Source: Taishania sp964580465 (GTDB lineage: Bacteria > Bacteroidota > Bacteroidia > Flavobacteriales_D > Crocinitomicaceae). From it: DNA of 64,000 bases. The notes below the pieces were generated by a model. It was not told where the DNA came from and searched no databases. It saw only the letters and a program-made list of their open reading frames with translations. This document shows positions 53,352 through 61,818 of this stretch, one piece after another (position 1 is the first letter of the stretch; every line of letters starts with the position of its first letter). The translations under genes and the position numbers were made by a program. The stretch covers positions 24,992 through 88,991 of the forward strand of contig CAZOKJ010000007.1 of assembly GCA_964580465.1 (NCBI GenBank), given 5' to 3'.

Positions 53352-55619
53352 ATGGTATTCGATTTAGATATGATACAAAAGGTGTACGAACGCTACCCTG
53401 AACGTATCGCTGCCGCTAGAAAAATAGTCGGAAAACCTTTGACATTGGCCGAAAAAATTCTTTACACGCACCTTTGGGATGGAAATGTAACTGAGGCTTA
53501 TGAAAGAGGAAAGTCGTATGTGGATTTTGCTCCAGACCGTGTAGCGATGCAGGACGCTACTGCGCAGATGGCCTTATTGCAATTTATGCAAGCTGGAAAA
53601 GCGAAAGTAGCAGTGCCGTCTACTGCGCACTGCGATCACTTGATTCAAGCAAAAGTTGGTGCAGATAAAGATTTACAAGAAGCTTTAAATAAATCATCCG
53701 AGGTATTTAATTTCCTTTCTTCTGTATGTAACAAATACGGAATTGGTTTTTGGAAACCAGGAGCGGGAATCATTCACCAAGTAGTATTAGAAAATTATGC
53801 TTTCCCTGGAGGGATGATGATTGGTACAGACTCGCACACAGTAAATGCAGGTGGTTTAGGAATGGTTGCCATTGGAGTTGGTGGTGCCGATGCTGTTGAC
53901 GTAATGGCTGGAATGGCATGGGAGTTAAAAATGCCTAAGTTAATCGGTGTTAAGTTGACAGGTAAATTGAACGGTTGGACTGCGCCTAAAGATGTTATTT
54001 TAAAGGTTGCAGGGATCTTAACAGTGAAAGGTGGTACTGGTTGTATCGTCGAGTATTTTGGGGAAGGTGCCAAAGCGATGTCGTGTACAGGAAAAGGAAC
54101 CATTTGTAACATGGGAGCTGAAATTGGAGCGACAACTTCAACGTTTGGTTACGATGATTCTATGCGCCGTTATTTGACTGCTACAGGACGTGAAGAGGTT
54201 GTAAAAATGGCGGATAAGGTTGCTGAACACTTAACAGGTGACCCTGAAGTATATGCAAATCCTGAGCAGTATTTTGATCAAGTGATTGAAATTAATTTAT
54301 CAGAATTAACACCACATTTGAATGGACCTTTCACACCAGATTTAGCAACTCCAGTTGCAGAGTTTAGAGAAAAAGCATTGGCAAACGGTTGGCCTTTAGA
54401 AATTGAGTGGGCTTTAATCGGTTCTTGTACCAACTCTTCTTATGAAGATTTATCAAGAGCTGCTTCAATTGTTGAAGACGCAGTTAGCAAAGGGGTGAAA
54501 CCTAAAGCAATTTTAGGTATTAATCCTGGTTCTGAACAAGTTCGCTATACAGCTGAACGAGATGGATTCATGGACACATTTAGAAAATTTGAATCTGCAC
54601 GTATCTTTACAAATGCTTGTGGACCATGTATTGGTCAATGGGATCGCGAAGGAGCAGAAAAACAAGAGATAAATTCTATCATTCACTCGTTTAACCGTAA
54701 CTTTGCAAAGCGTGCAGATGGCAACCCTAATACGCATGCGTTTGTTGCATCACCGGAAATGGTTGCAGCTATCGCGATTGCGGGACGTTTGGATTTCAAT
54801 CCAATTACTGACACCTTAACAAACGAAAAAGGTGAACAAGTTAAATTAGCAGAGCCTAAAGGATCTGAATTGCCAGCAAAAGGATTTGACGTAAAAGACA
54901 ACGGTTACCAAGCGCCTGCTGAAGATGGTTCAAGTATTGTTGTTGATGTAAAGCCAGATTCTGAGCGTTTGCAGTTGTTAGAAGAGTTTCCAGCATGGGA
55001 TGGTAAAAACATCACAGGAGCGAAGTTATTGATCAAAGCTCAAGGAAAATGTACAACAGATCACATTTCAATGGCTGGTCCATGGTTGAGATACCGTGGT
55101 CACTTAGATAACATTTCGAATAATATGTTAATCGGTGCGGTGAATGCTTTTGGCGGAGCTACTAATGAAGTGGTAAACCAATTAACTGGTGCAAAAGGCG
55201 AAGTGCCTGCAACAGCTAGAGCATACAAAGCTGCTGGTATTCCTTCAATTGTTGTAGGAGACCAAAACTACGGAGAAGGATCCTCACGTGAGCATGCAGC
55301 AATGGAACCTCGCCACTTGGGTGTAAAAGCGGTGATTGTTAAATCATTTGCACGAATCCATGAAACCAACTTGAAAAAACAAGGAATGTTAGGGCTGACT
55401 TTTGCTAATGAAGCTGATTATGACAAAATCAAAGAAGATGATACATTCAACTTTGTTGATTTAGTGGATTTTGCACCAGGTAAACAGTTGACGTTAGAAC
55501 TTGTTCATGCTGATGGTTCAAAAGAAGAAATCAAATTAAACCACACTTATAACGAGCAACAAATAGATTGGTTTAAAGCTGGTTCAGCATTGAATTTGAT
55601 TAAAAAACAAAATCAATAA
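53352..55619 (+). CDS. acn: Aconitate hydratase, mitochondrial-type (AcnA superfamily)
   Basis: A 755-residue aconitase resembling eukaryotic mitochondrial ACO2. Cluster Cys lie in IGSCTNSSYEDLSRAA and NACGPCIGQWDR. The active-site pieces are STAHCDHLIQA, IGTDSHTVNAGGLGM and the C-terminal swivel motif GDQNYGEGSSREHAAMEPR. It carries out the same citrate-isocitrate step as the AcnB just upstream but belongs to a different family branch. It has its own promoter and terminator, so the two enzymes can be regulated apart. Confidence 0.96.
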   Translation: MVFDLDMIQKVYERYPERIAAARKIVGKPLTLAEKILYTHLWDGNVTEAYERGKSYVDFAPDRVAMQDATAQMALLQFMQAGKAKVAVPSTAHCDHLIQAKVGADKDLQEALNKSSEVFNFLSSVCNKYGIGFWKPGAGIIHQVVLENYAFPGGMMIGTDSHTVNAGGLGMVAIGVGGADAVDVMAGMAWELKMPKLIGVKLTGKLNGWTAPKDVILKVAGILTVKGGTGCIVEYFGEGAKAMSCTGKGTICNMGAEIGATTSTFGYDDSMRRYLTATGREEVVKMADKVAEHLTGDPEVYANPEQYFDQVIEINLSELTPHLNGPFTPDLATPVAEFREKALANGWPLEIEWALIGSCTNSSYEDLSRAASIVEDAVSKGVKPKAILGINPGSEQVRYTAERDGFMDTFRKFESARIFTNACGPCIGQWDREGAEKQEINSIIHSFNRNFAKRADGNPNTHAFVASPEMVAAIAIAGRLDFNPITDTLTNEKGEQVKLAEPKGSELPAKGFDVKDNGYQAPAEDGSSIVVDVKPDSERLQLLEEFPAWDGKNITGAKLLIKAQGKCTTDHISMAGPWLRYRGHLDNISNNMLIGAVNAFGGATNEVVNQLTGAKGEVPATARAYKAAGIPSIVVGDQNYGEGSSREHAAMEPRHLGVKAVIVKSFARIHETNLKKQGMLGLTFANEADYDKIKEDDTFNFVDLVDFAPGKQLTLELVHADGSKEEIKLNHTYNEQQIDWFKAGSALNLIKKQNQ

Positions 55620-55635
55620 TTGAATTAAATTGAAT

Positions 55636-55668
55636 GAAAAGCTGTCTGTTTTAGGCAGCTTTTCTTAT
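55636..55668 (+). terminator. Rho-independent terminator of the second aconitase gene
   Basis: GAAAAGCTG (55636-55644) pairs with CAGCTTTTC (55656-55664), followed by T-rich sequence. It lies inside an N-terminal extension of the next ORF, which supports the later start of that gene. Confidence 0.8.
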
Positions 55669-55758
55669 TTTTGTTCACTAAAAAAGGTTAAAAAAATGTT
55701 AATTGTTAACCGAATGGTACGATTTTTGCGTCTCTATGTATATCTTCAACTTCAAATT

Positions 55759-57318
55759 ATGATGAAAATGAAAGCAATTCTATTTTTCTTAACAGCAATG
55801 ACACTTAGTGCAGGATTTGCTCAAAAAATAAAAATCAAAGTAGCTGATCAACCAGATACGACTGTTCACTTGGTAAAATATGCTGGTGCTAAATTGTATT
55901 ATGCTGATACTGCACAAATTAAAAAAGGAGTAGTTGAATTTGACGGGGCGAAACAGCAAGCAGGCTTGATGGGATTATTGCTACCTGGTCAGCGTTTGGT
56001 TGAGTTTATGTTCAACAAAGAGGAGGTTGATATCGAAACAAAAGGGCCAGATTTTATGGCTAATATGAAAGTGAAAAAATCAGAAGAAAACAAGGTTTTC
56101 AATGCTTATGTTTCGTTTATAACGAAAAAGAGAACAGAAGTACAAGCTTTAAACAATCAACTATCCTCTTTAAAGAAAGAAGATGCTGCTTACAAAGACA
56201 CAGAAGCAAAAATCAAAGCAATCAATAACGAGGTTTTAGCACATCAAAAAGAAATTGCTAAAAATCATGCAAATATGTTGGTTGGCAAAATGATTAACAT
56301 GTCTATTGAGGTAGATATTCCTGAAGCTCCTGTTGATAAAAATGGTGCTATCATTGATTCTAATTTTAAGTATCACTATTACCGTGATCATTTCTTTGAT
56401 AACACAGATTTCTCGGTTGATGGATTGGTGAATACACCCATTTTTGGTACAAAAATAGAATACTATTTTAGCAATAAAATGTTGATGCAACATTGGGATA
56501 CAATTTTAAAATATGCGTATGATTTGATTGATAACCGTTTGGACCCAAAGTCACGTGCATTTGAATATGTGGTTTCTCACGTAACAAGCACCTATGGAAA
56601 AAGCAACCAAATGGGGATGGATAAAGTATATGCTCTAATGGCTGATAAATACTATTGTTCTAAAAATAAGGAAGGAAAATCACCTGCTTTTTGGATGACA
56701 GCAGATAAGTTAGATGAACTTTGTGAGAAAATAAATGTTCAGAAACATTTAGTAATGGGTGAATTGGTGCCAAACATTATTTTGCCCGATACTCTAGATA
56801 AAGCATGGGACCAACTAAATTGGGTAAGTGTTAGAAAGTTGCCATCGGAATACACCGTTTTGTATTTCTGGGATGCTGATTGTGGACATTGTAAAAAAGT
56901 AACTCCTAAATTAGCTGAGTTGTATGATAAAAAATTAAAAGCAAGAAACATTGAAGTGGTTGCAATTGGTAAGGCTACTGATGGCAATTACAAGAAGTGG
57001 AAAGAATACATTGTTAAAAACAAATTAAATTTCATTAATCTTGCTGTAACTGAAACGGTAATGAATGTAGCAAAAGAAAAAGCGCATTTGTTGGTGCCTA
57101 GGTTTACAAATTTAGAGTCTTTGAACGTACATAATACATTTGATATTTACTCTACTCCTCGTATTTTCTTATTGGATAAGAATAAACGCTTTATTGCAAA
57201 ACAAATTTCAGTTTCTCAATTGGAAGAAATCTTAGACAGAGAACAAGGAATGCCTAATGCTCCAAAATTGTTCCCTCCAGATCCTGAGGAAGATGAACAC
57301 ATGCAAAGTAAAGATTAA
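55759..57318 (+). CDS. Exported thioredoxin-fold (TlpA-like) protein with N-terminal DUF4369/DUF5106-type region
   Basis: A start at 55759 or 55762 opens a signal peptide (MKAILFFLTAMTLSAGFAQ); the ORF continues upstream but across a terminator. The product has about 519 residues. First comes a beta-rich DUF4369-like domain (DTTVHLVKYAGAKLYYADTA). A helical middle region with a coiled-coil-like stretch follows (LNNQLSSLKKEDAAYKDTE). Last is a C-terminal TlpA domain with the redox pair Cys375/Cys378 (WDADCGHCKKVTPKLAEL) and the cis-Pro region FDIYSTPRIFLLDK. It probably handles disulfides in the periplasm. The C-terminus is acidic. Confidence 0.85.
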   Translation: MMKMKAILFFLTAMTLSAGFAQKIKIKVADQPDTTVHLVKYAGAKLYYADTAQIKKGVVEFDGAKQQAGLMGLLLPGQRLVEFMFNKEEVDIETKGPDFMANMKVKKSEENKVFNAYVSFITKKRTEVQALNNQLSSLKKEDAAYKDTEAKIKAINNEVLAHQKEIAKNHANMLVGKMINMSIEVDIPEAPVDKNGAIIDSNFKYHYYRDHFFDNTDFSVDGLVNTPIFGTKIEYYFSNKMLMQHWDTILKYAYDLIDNRLDPKSRAFEYVVSHVTSTYGKSNQMGMDKVYALMADKYYCSKNKEGKSPAFWMTADKLDELCEKINVQKHLVMGELVPNIILPDTLDKAWDQLNWVSVRKLPSEYTVLYFWDADCGHCKKVTPKLAELYDKKLKARNIEVVAIGKATDGNYKKWKEYIVKNKLNFINLAVTETVMNVAKEKAHLLVPRFTNLESLNVHNTFDIYSTPRIFLLDKNKRFIAKQISVSQLEEILDREQGMPNAPKLFPPDPEEDEHMQSKD

Positions 57319-57322
57319 TAAA

Positions 57323-57364
57323 AAAATAGAGGGTGCCTGATTTTTCGGATACCCTCTATTTTTA
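57323..57364. terminator. Bidirectional terminator between converging genes
   Basis: AAATAGAGGGT (57324-57334) pairs with ACCCTCTATTT (57351-57361). A runs on the left and T runs on the right serve both strands. Confidence 0.8.
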
Positions 57365-57375
57365 TGCTATACTAC

Positions 57376-57972
57376 TTATCTAAAATAACTTCTTATTTCA
57401 TCCCATGTAAAGCTGATTGTAGTCCCTCCTACGGCTAAACAATAATTAGGTAAATCAAAATCAACTGAAAAGCTAATTTTATCTTCAGAAAATGCAATGC
57501 CTAAATCATTGAAATTATATTTCTGTAAAACGAAACCTTCGAAACAGTCGTCATTGTCTTCATCAGCTCTCATTTCTTGGTAATCCTGCTTTATTTTAGC
57601 GTTTACCTTGTTTAATAATTCCCCTTTTTTACTATTAAAAAGCTGTTCATTGGTGATTTTATGGTACGCCCCAGTTTCATTTTTTTCATACACTTGATAG
57701 GAATAAAAATACTTTCCATTCTCTTCGGTGCTTTCGGTAACTGTTTTAAATGACTTGTATAAACACGTTTTAATCGAGCCATTATCATCCTTCCTTTTTT
57801 CAGAACATGTTACTTTTTCTTCATCGTTTGTAGTACTAGCCTCATCAATGTTTAACTCTCCGTTTTGAGTTATTTCCACTTCCTCATTACTTGTTTCGAT
57901 TGAGTTATTGGTACAAGCAACCATTGCAGTTAAAATGGCGCCAGCCATAAGTAGTGTTTTAAGCTTTTTCAT
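57376..57972 (-). CDS. Acidic lipoprotein of unknown function, third gene of the hydrolase-PorP operon
   Basis: A 198-residue protein with the lipobox signal LMAGAILTAMVACTNNS, followed by an acidic, Asn/Thr-rich linker (NSIETSNEEVEITQNGE). The folded part has several Cys (EKVTCSEKRKDD; IKTCLYKSF; DDCFEGF; NYCLAVGG), which suggests disulfide bonds in the periplasm. No family was recognised. It begins 18 bases after the PorP/SprF-like gene, so it belongs to that operon. Confidence 0.7.
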   Translation of the reverse strand: MKKLKTLLMAGAILTAMVACTNNSIETSNEEVEITQNGELNIDEASTTNDEEKVTCSEKRKDDNGSIKTCLYKSFKTVTESTEENGKYFYSYQVYEKNETGAYHKITNEQLFNSKKGELLNKVNAKIKQDYQEMRADEDNDDCFEGFVLQKYNFNDLGIAFSEDKISFSVDFDLPNYCLAVGGTTISFTWDEIRSYFR

Positions 57973-57990
57973 TGTTAATGTTTTAATTTG

Positions 57991-58875
57991 TTATTTCAAG
58001 TTTTTGTTTTCACCCATGTAATAGCCAAGTCGAATTCCTACGTTGTAATTTGAATAGATAGAAGAATGATTGAAAGCTAATCCTACAAAAAAACCTTTAT
58101 CTTCCATTTGATTGCGGTATTCAAACACATATTGGTGTCTAAGTTCGTTTAAACGAAAAGCATATTGAACATAAAACTGGTGGAATAATCCAAGTTCAAG
58201 AGCTACTAAGGTATTCATGTAGTTGATGGGTGTAAGAAATACACTTGGCTTTAACTCTACTTTTTCACCTATTCTAAAGTTGTATCCTGTATGAAAGTAC
58301 ATGTCACGTTGATTTTGCAATAAAACATCGTCTGGTTTGTAGCTAGCAGCAAAAATATGTTTACCAGAAAGTCCCATGTCTAAGCCTTTGTAATGATAGC
58401 TTACTCCTAAGTCCATGTCAGCCATTGCTTTTATTTTTTTTAAGTTGGGTAAATAGGATTCATATTTTAATTTCTTAAGATTATAAAATGAAAAATCTCC
58501 TCTTAAAGCAAAAGTAATTGCATGGTTGTCAGCAATAGGGAGTGTGTACCCAAATCCAAGAGCCAATTCACTATTGGTTGTAAAAGAATAAGGTTGCTGT
58601 ACAAAGTGCACCATAATCATGAAATTCGAAAAGCGTGATGTATGTTGGAAAAAATTATTCAATTGCGCTTTAGACTGATTGTTGTTTGGTGTAATCCCAA
58701 TAAGAGTATTTAAACTCGTTACACTGGAAACATCACCTTCAAGTCGATTGGTTAACGAATGACTTGGATTATAGTAATTGTAACTTTGCGTAAAAAAATC
58801 ATCGTTTAAGTTACGTTGCGCAAATGCTCCTATTGAAGTAAAGAATGCAAGGCTATATACAATTAATTTTTTCAT
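57991..58875 (-). CDS. PorP/SprF-like outer-membrane protein
   Basis: This 294-residue protein has a signal peptide (YSLAFFTSIGAFAQ). The PorP/SprF pattern follows: an early NYYNPSHSLTNR-like segment, repeating barrel strands (ELALGFGYTLPIADNHAITFALRG; DLGVSYHYKGLDMGLSGKHIF) and the end RNQMEDKGFFVGLAFNHSSIYSNYNVGIRLGYY. PorP/SprF proteins help place T9SS-exported proteins on the surface, often beside a large adhesin gene. Here the neighbours are instead a lipoprotein hydrolase (2 bases before) and a Cys-rich lipoprotein. Assignment to the family is likely but not certain. Confidence 0.65.
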   Translation of the reverse strand: MKKLIVYSLAFFTSIGAFAQRNLNDDFFTQSYNYYNPSHSLTNRLEGDVSSVTSLNTLIGITPNNNQSKAQLNNFFQHTSRFSNFMIMVHFVQQPYSFTTNSELALGFGYTLPIADNHAITFALRGDFSFYNLKKLKYESYLPNLKKIKAMADMDLGVSYHYKGLDMGLSGKHIFAASYKPDDVLLQNQRDMYFHTGYNFRIGEKVELKPSVFLTPINYMNTLVALELGLFHQFYVQYAFRLNELRHQYVFEYRNQMEDKGFFVGLAFNHSSIYSNYNVGIRLGYYMGENKNLK

Positions 58876-58877
58876 AA

Positions 58878-60056
58878 TTATTTCAATAAATCAAGTTGGT
58901 TTTTAGCATCAATTAAATACTTTTTAAATACTGTGTAGTGATCGTCACCATCGTAAGTGATTAAACTTACATCAGCCCCCGATTGTGAGAGTCCATTGTA
59001 TGCGTCTTCAGAGTTGAAATAAGGAACATAATCATCTTGATTTCCATGATAAAAAAACACTTTTCCTTGAGGCGTCCATCCTGAGCTATACGTGTTTTTT
59101 GCAATGATGTTTTGTACTTCAGTATCTCCACCCTCAGTAATTTGCTTGATAAAATAGATGTTAAAAATTTTAGAAGGAATTTTTGCTGGAGGATTAAAAG
59201 CAGTTACTTGATCATAAACAGGGTAGGAGTAAAAACGATCATTGGCACGTTTTAAACCAGAAAATTTATTCATTGAATACAATGCCCATGAGTAGATGTT
59301 TAATTTATCATTAAATTCATCCTTTTTGTCCATTACAGACTGGATAAAACGTTTGAAATTGTAAGGTCCGGAAAGGTTTAAACTAGCAACAACTTGAAAT
59401 TCATAACTGGCATACTCTTGAATAAAACGATGAGTTGCCAAGGCTGCACCACCACCTTGTGACCAACCAGCAAGAAACAGACGGTTATCGTAAACTAAAT
59501 TGCTTTTTGAAAAGTAAGATTTAGCAGCGATATTACCAAAATAAATGGATTTAACCAATTCTGGATAGTAAACAAACGGATGTTCCTTTCCTTTTGTACG
59601 ATTGTATCCAACATAGTCAGGCATAAAAACGGTGTAACCAGCAGATGCCCATGCTAAACCAATGTTTCTTGTTTCTAAAAATTTTGAATTTTGTCCATGA
59701 TACAATGATGGAGTGTCATCGTCCATACCTAAAAGCTTTAATGGTACCACAGTGCCGTGATTGTAATTCACAAAATGCACGGTGTCTTTGCCCACTGGTA
59801 AAAATAACATACCTGAAGTTTCAATTCTTTTACCATCGTACTCTGTAATGTAAACAAGCTCAACGAGTTTTACATCATATTGAGCAAATAAGCTAATGTC
59901 TGTTTCATTTGCTAGTTGAATGCATTCCGATTTTGTAATTGTTTTAACATCCTTAGCTTCTACGAGGTCTCCTTCTGATAAATTACTTATAGGAGCCTTT
60001 TTACATGAGGTTGTAGCAATAATGAATAGAAGTGCTAAATGCAATAAGTGTTTCAT
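58878..60056 (-). CDS. Lipoprotein alpha/beta hydrolase (secretory lipase or prolyl-oligopeptidase-like)
   Basis: A 392-residue protein with the lipobox signal LLFIIATTSCKKAPIS. It has an alpha/beta hydrolase fold with the nucleophile elbow LFLAGWSQGGGAALATHRF, an Asp region FYHGNQDDYVPYF and the catalytic His in YDGDDHYTVFKKY. An oxyanion region lies near VNYNHGTVVPLK. It probably hydrolyses an ester or peptide at the outer membrane or cell surface. It is the first gene of a three-gene operon with the PorP/SprF-like protein and a lipoprotein. Confidence 0.85.
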   Translation of the reverse strand: MKHLLHLALLFIIATTSCKKAPISNLSEGDLVEAKDVKTITKSECIQLANETDISLFAQYDVKLVELVYITEYDGKRIETSGMLFLPVGKDTVHFVNYNHGTVVPLKLLGMDDDTPSLYHGQNSKFLETRNIGLAWASAGYTVFMPDYVGYNRTKGKEHPFVYYPELVKSIYFGNIAAKSYFSKSNLVYDNRLFLAGWSQGGGAALATHRFIQEYASYEFQVVASLNLSGPYNFKRFIQSVMDKKDEFNDKLNIYSWALYSMNKFSGLKRANDRFYSYPVYDQVTAFNPPAKIPSKIFNIYFIKQITEGGDTEVQNIIAKNTYSSGWTPQGKVFFYHGNQDDYVPYFNSEDAYNGLSQSGADVSLITYDGDDHYTVFKKYLIDAKNQLDLLK

Positions 60057-60072
60057 AATTTAATTTTTTTTG

Positions 60073-60093
60073 TAAATATAAACATTAATGTTT
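60073..60093 (-). promoter_or_regulatory. -7 element and overlapping palindrome for the hydrolase operon
   Basis: On the minus strand TATATTTA (60080-60073) resembles the -7 motif. Directly upstream lies the perfect 14-bp palindrome AAACATTAATGTTT (60080-60093). The overlap suggests a repressor site, though short AT palindromes are common here. Confidence 0.35.
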
Positions 60094-60224
60094 TTTAGCA
60101 GTTAGTTAAGTTGCTGAATATATGGTAGAATTCAATAAAACCGATATTTTTTTTAATAAAAATAAAAATGGATTCTATTTTTTTTATTAATTTAAGGGTT
60201 GAAACCTAAAAAACAACACATATT

Positions 60225-60893
60225 TTGGGACAAATTGTAAAAATTAAATCAATTGAACACCTAACACATGATGTATTACAAGTTCAATTAGAAAAACCTG
60301 AAGGAGTAGCTTATGTTACAGGTCAAGCAGCAGACATTTCTATAAACAAACCTGGATGGGAAGAAGAATTGCGTGCTTTTACATTTACTTCACAACCGGA
60401 GGATGATTACTTAGAGTTTATCATTAAGACGTATCCTACACATGAAGGAGTAACGAATGAACTTTTATCGTTAAAGGCAGGAGATGAAATGATTGTTGGA
60501 GATGTGTTTGGTGACATTTCGTACAAAGGAGATGGTGTTTTTATCGCTGGGGGAGCTGGTGTTACACCTTTTATTGCTATTTTAGATAAATTAGAGAAAG
60601 AAGGAAAACTTGGTGACAACCGCTTGTTGTTTGCTAATAAGACTAAAAGTGATATTATTCGTGAGCAAGCTTTGACAAAGCAGTTGGGCAAAAACTTTGT
60701 AAATATCTTGTCAAATGAGCAAGTTGATGGGTATGAACACGGATTTATTAACGCAGAGTTAATTAAAAAGTACAGCGCTGACAACTTGAAGTATTATTAT
60801 TTATGCGGTCCAGATCCTATGATGGAAGCAGTAGAAAAACAATTGGAATCGTTAGGCGTAGCTAAAGAATATATTGTTAGAGAGGCTTTTTAA
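60225..60893 (+). CDS. FAD/NAD(P)-binding flavin reductase-like oxidoreductase
   Basis: A 222-residue protein of the ferredoxin-NADP reductase superfamily. The FAD-binding part includes the binding motif RAFTFTS. The NAD(P) part has GGAGVTPFIAILDKL and the end motif YLCGPDPMMEAVEKQL. No 2Fe-2S domain is attached, so it likely passes electrons to a separate partner. No ATG is available at the 5' end: the frame opens after TAA with a TTG at 60225 (or ATT at 60222), so a non-ATG start or a base error must be assumed. It ends in a strong terminator. Confidence 0.85.
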   Translation: MGQIVKIKSIEHLTHDVLQVQLEKPEGVAYVTGQAADISINKPGWEEELRAFTFTSQPEDDYLEFIIKTYPTHEGVTNELLSLKAGDEMIVGDVFGDISYKGDGVFIAGGAGVTPFIAILDKLEKEGKLGDNRLLFANKTKSDIIREQALTKQLGKNFVNILSNEQVDGYEHGFINAELIKKYSADNLKYYYLCGPDPMMEAVEKQLESLGVAKEYIVREAF

Positions 60894-60909
60894 GTGAATG
60901 CTTAAAATC

Positions 60910-60943
60910 GAAAAAGGGCTGCAAAAACAGCCCTTTTTCTTTT
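60910..60943 (+). terminator. Rho-independent terminator of the flavin reductase gene
   Basis: GAAAAAGGGCTG (60910-60921) pairs perfectly with CAGCCCTTTTTC (60928-60939), with a 6-base loop and T-rich tail. Confidence 0.9.
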
Positions 60944-60957
60944 GTGAATTTTAAATC

Positions 60958-61024
60958 TTCAACTATCAGGTTGAATTATTGTGACGTAATAACGCACAAT
61001 GTTTTTATGTTATTGGCAAAGCCA
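60958..61024. other. Cluster of inverted repeats next to the second assembly gap
   Basis: TTCAAC-N6-GTTGAA (60958-60975) is followed by ATTGTG-N11-CACAAT (60978-61000). The stretch ACGCACAATGTTTTTATGTTATTG (given only as a position: 60992-61015) faintly recalls a XerCD dif core. No gene is present. The rest, 61125-61185, is AT-rich without recognised structure. Confidence 0.3.
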
Positions 61025-61124
61025 NNNNNNNNNNNNNNNNNNNNNNNNNNNNNNNNNNNNNNNNNNNNNNNNNNNNNNNNNNNNNNNNNNNNNNNNNNNN
61101 NNNNNNNNNNNNNNNNNNNNNNNN
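61025..61124. other. Assembly gap of 100 N
   Basis: A run of exactly 100 N between the flavin-reductase terminator region and a truncated T9SS-domain sequence. The true length and content are unknown. Confidence 0.95.
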
Positions 61125-61185
61125 TTTTTTAGTTTTCAGAAAACAAATATACAATAAGTTTTGAATAAAACAATTTCTTTTGGAA

Positions 61186-61545
61186 TTATTTTTTAATTAT
61201 TTTTGAAACAGTTTCAATTTCTCCTTCGTTTGACACAATTCTAAGCATATAAAAAGCTTTAGTTAGTTGATCTGTTGAGAGTTTTATAAAGTTGTTTCCC
61301 TTAGAAATTGTCATTTTTTGAATGGTTGAAACTCCTATGGCATCAATAAATTCAAAAGAATAGACTCCACTTGTTTCAGCTTTGAAATTGATAGCTAAAT
61401 AATCGCTAAATGGATTGGGATATACAGCAGTTTCGTTGAATGATCTATTGACTACAACCGTTGAAAGAATTGTTTCTTTCCCGTCGTAATCTACTTGCTT
61501 TAAGCGGTAGTAAACAGTTTCAGCAGAAGTTTCAATAAAAAGTTG
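61186..61545 (-). pseudogene. Remnant of a T9SS cargo protein (C-terminal sorting domain only)
   Basis: Reading leftwards, about 119 residues match the usual end of a T9SS cargo protein: ETVYYRLKQVDYDGKET, then the sorting domain from AVYPNPFSDYLAINF to the tail VSKIIKK. Upstream of residue ETS the homology stops at about 61545, and the sequence becomes the promoter and start of the small membrane-protein gene on the other strand. No signal peptide or folded domain precedes it. It therefore appears to be the tail of a deleted large gene. The frame stays open for about 25 further codons by chance. Confidence 0.6.
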
Positions 61546-61570
61546 TATTTTTACACAAAATTTTTGAACA

Positions 61571-61801
61571 ATGAAAACATATAATAAAATCATGTTGGCA
61601 GTTTGGCTAACGTTTACCATAGTAATTACACTGTTTGTGACCTATATGTCGCTTACTGAAGGTTTTAATCGTTGGGGTTATATGTATGTTTTTGCCGTAC
61701 TTTCTCTTGTAATGTATTTGATGAAGCGTTTTATGATGAAACGTTATGAAAAACACATGCAGTATTTGGAAGAACAAACACAAAAACAAAAAGAATCTTA
61801 A
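61571..61801 (+). CDS. Small membrane protein of unknown function
   Basis: A 76-residue protein with two predicted membrane spans (IMLAVWLTFTIVITLFVTYM and WGYMYVFAVLSLVMYLM) and a charged C-terminal tail (MKRYEKHMQYLEEQTQKQ). Its start follows a TATTTTTA element at 61546-61553. It sits 17 bases before the DUF5686 gene, so the two are probably one operon. Similar two-span proteins are common in Flavobacteriales and have no known function. Confidence 0.65.
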   Translation: MKTYNKIMLAVWLTFTIVITLFVTYMSLTEGFNRWGYMYVFAVLSLVMYLMKRFMMKRYEKHMQYLEEQTQKQKES

Positions 61802-61818
61802 AGCTGTTGCACTGCTAA

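Noticed and set aside
55630..55758. N-terminal 43-codon extension of the thioredoxin-fold protein
   Set aside because: The extension contains the terminator hairpin of the second aconitase gene and lacks a signal peptide; the start at 55759/55762 gives a normal signal sequence.
61546..61620. Upstream part of the T9SS-remnant open frame as real coding sequence
   Set aside because: It overlaps the promoter and start of the small membrane protein on the plus strand and has no T9SS-cargo pattern.
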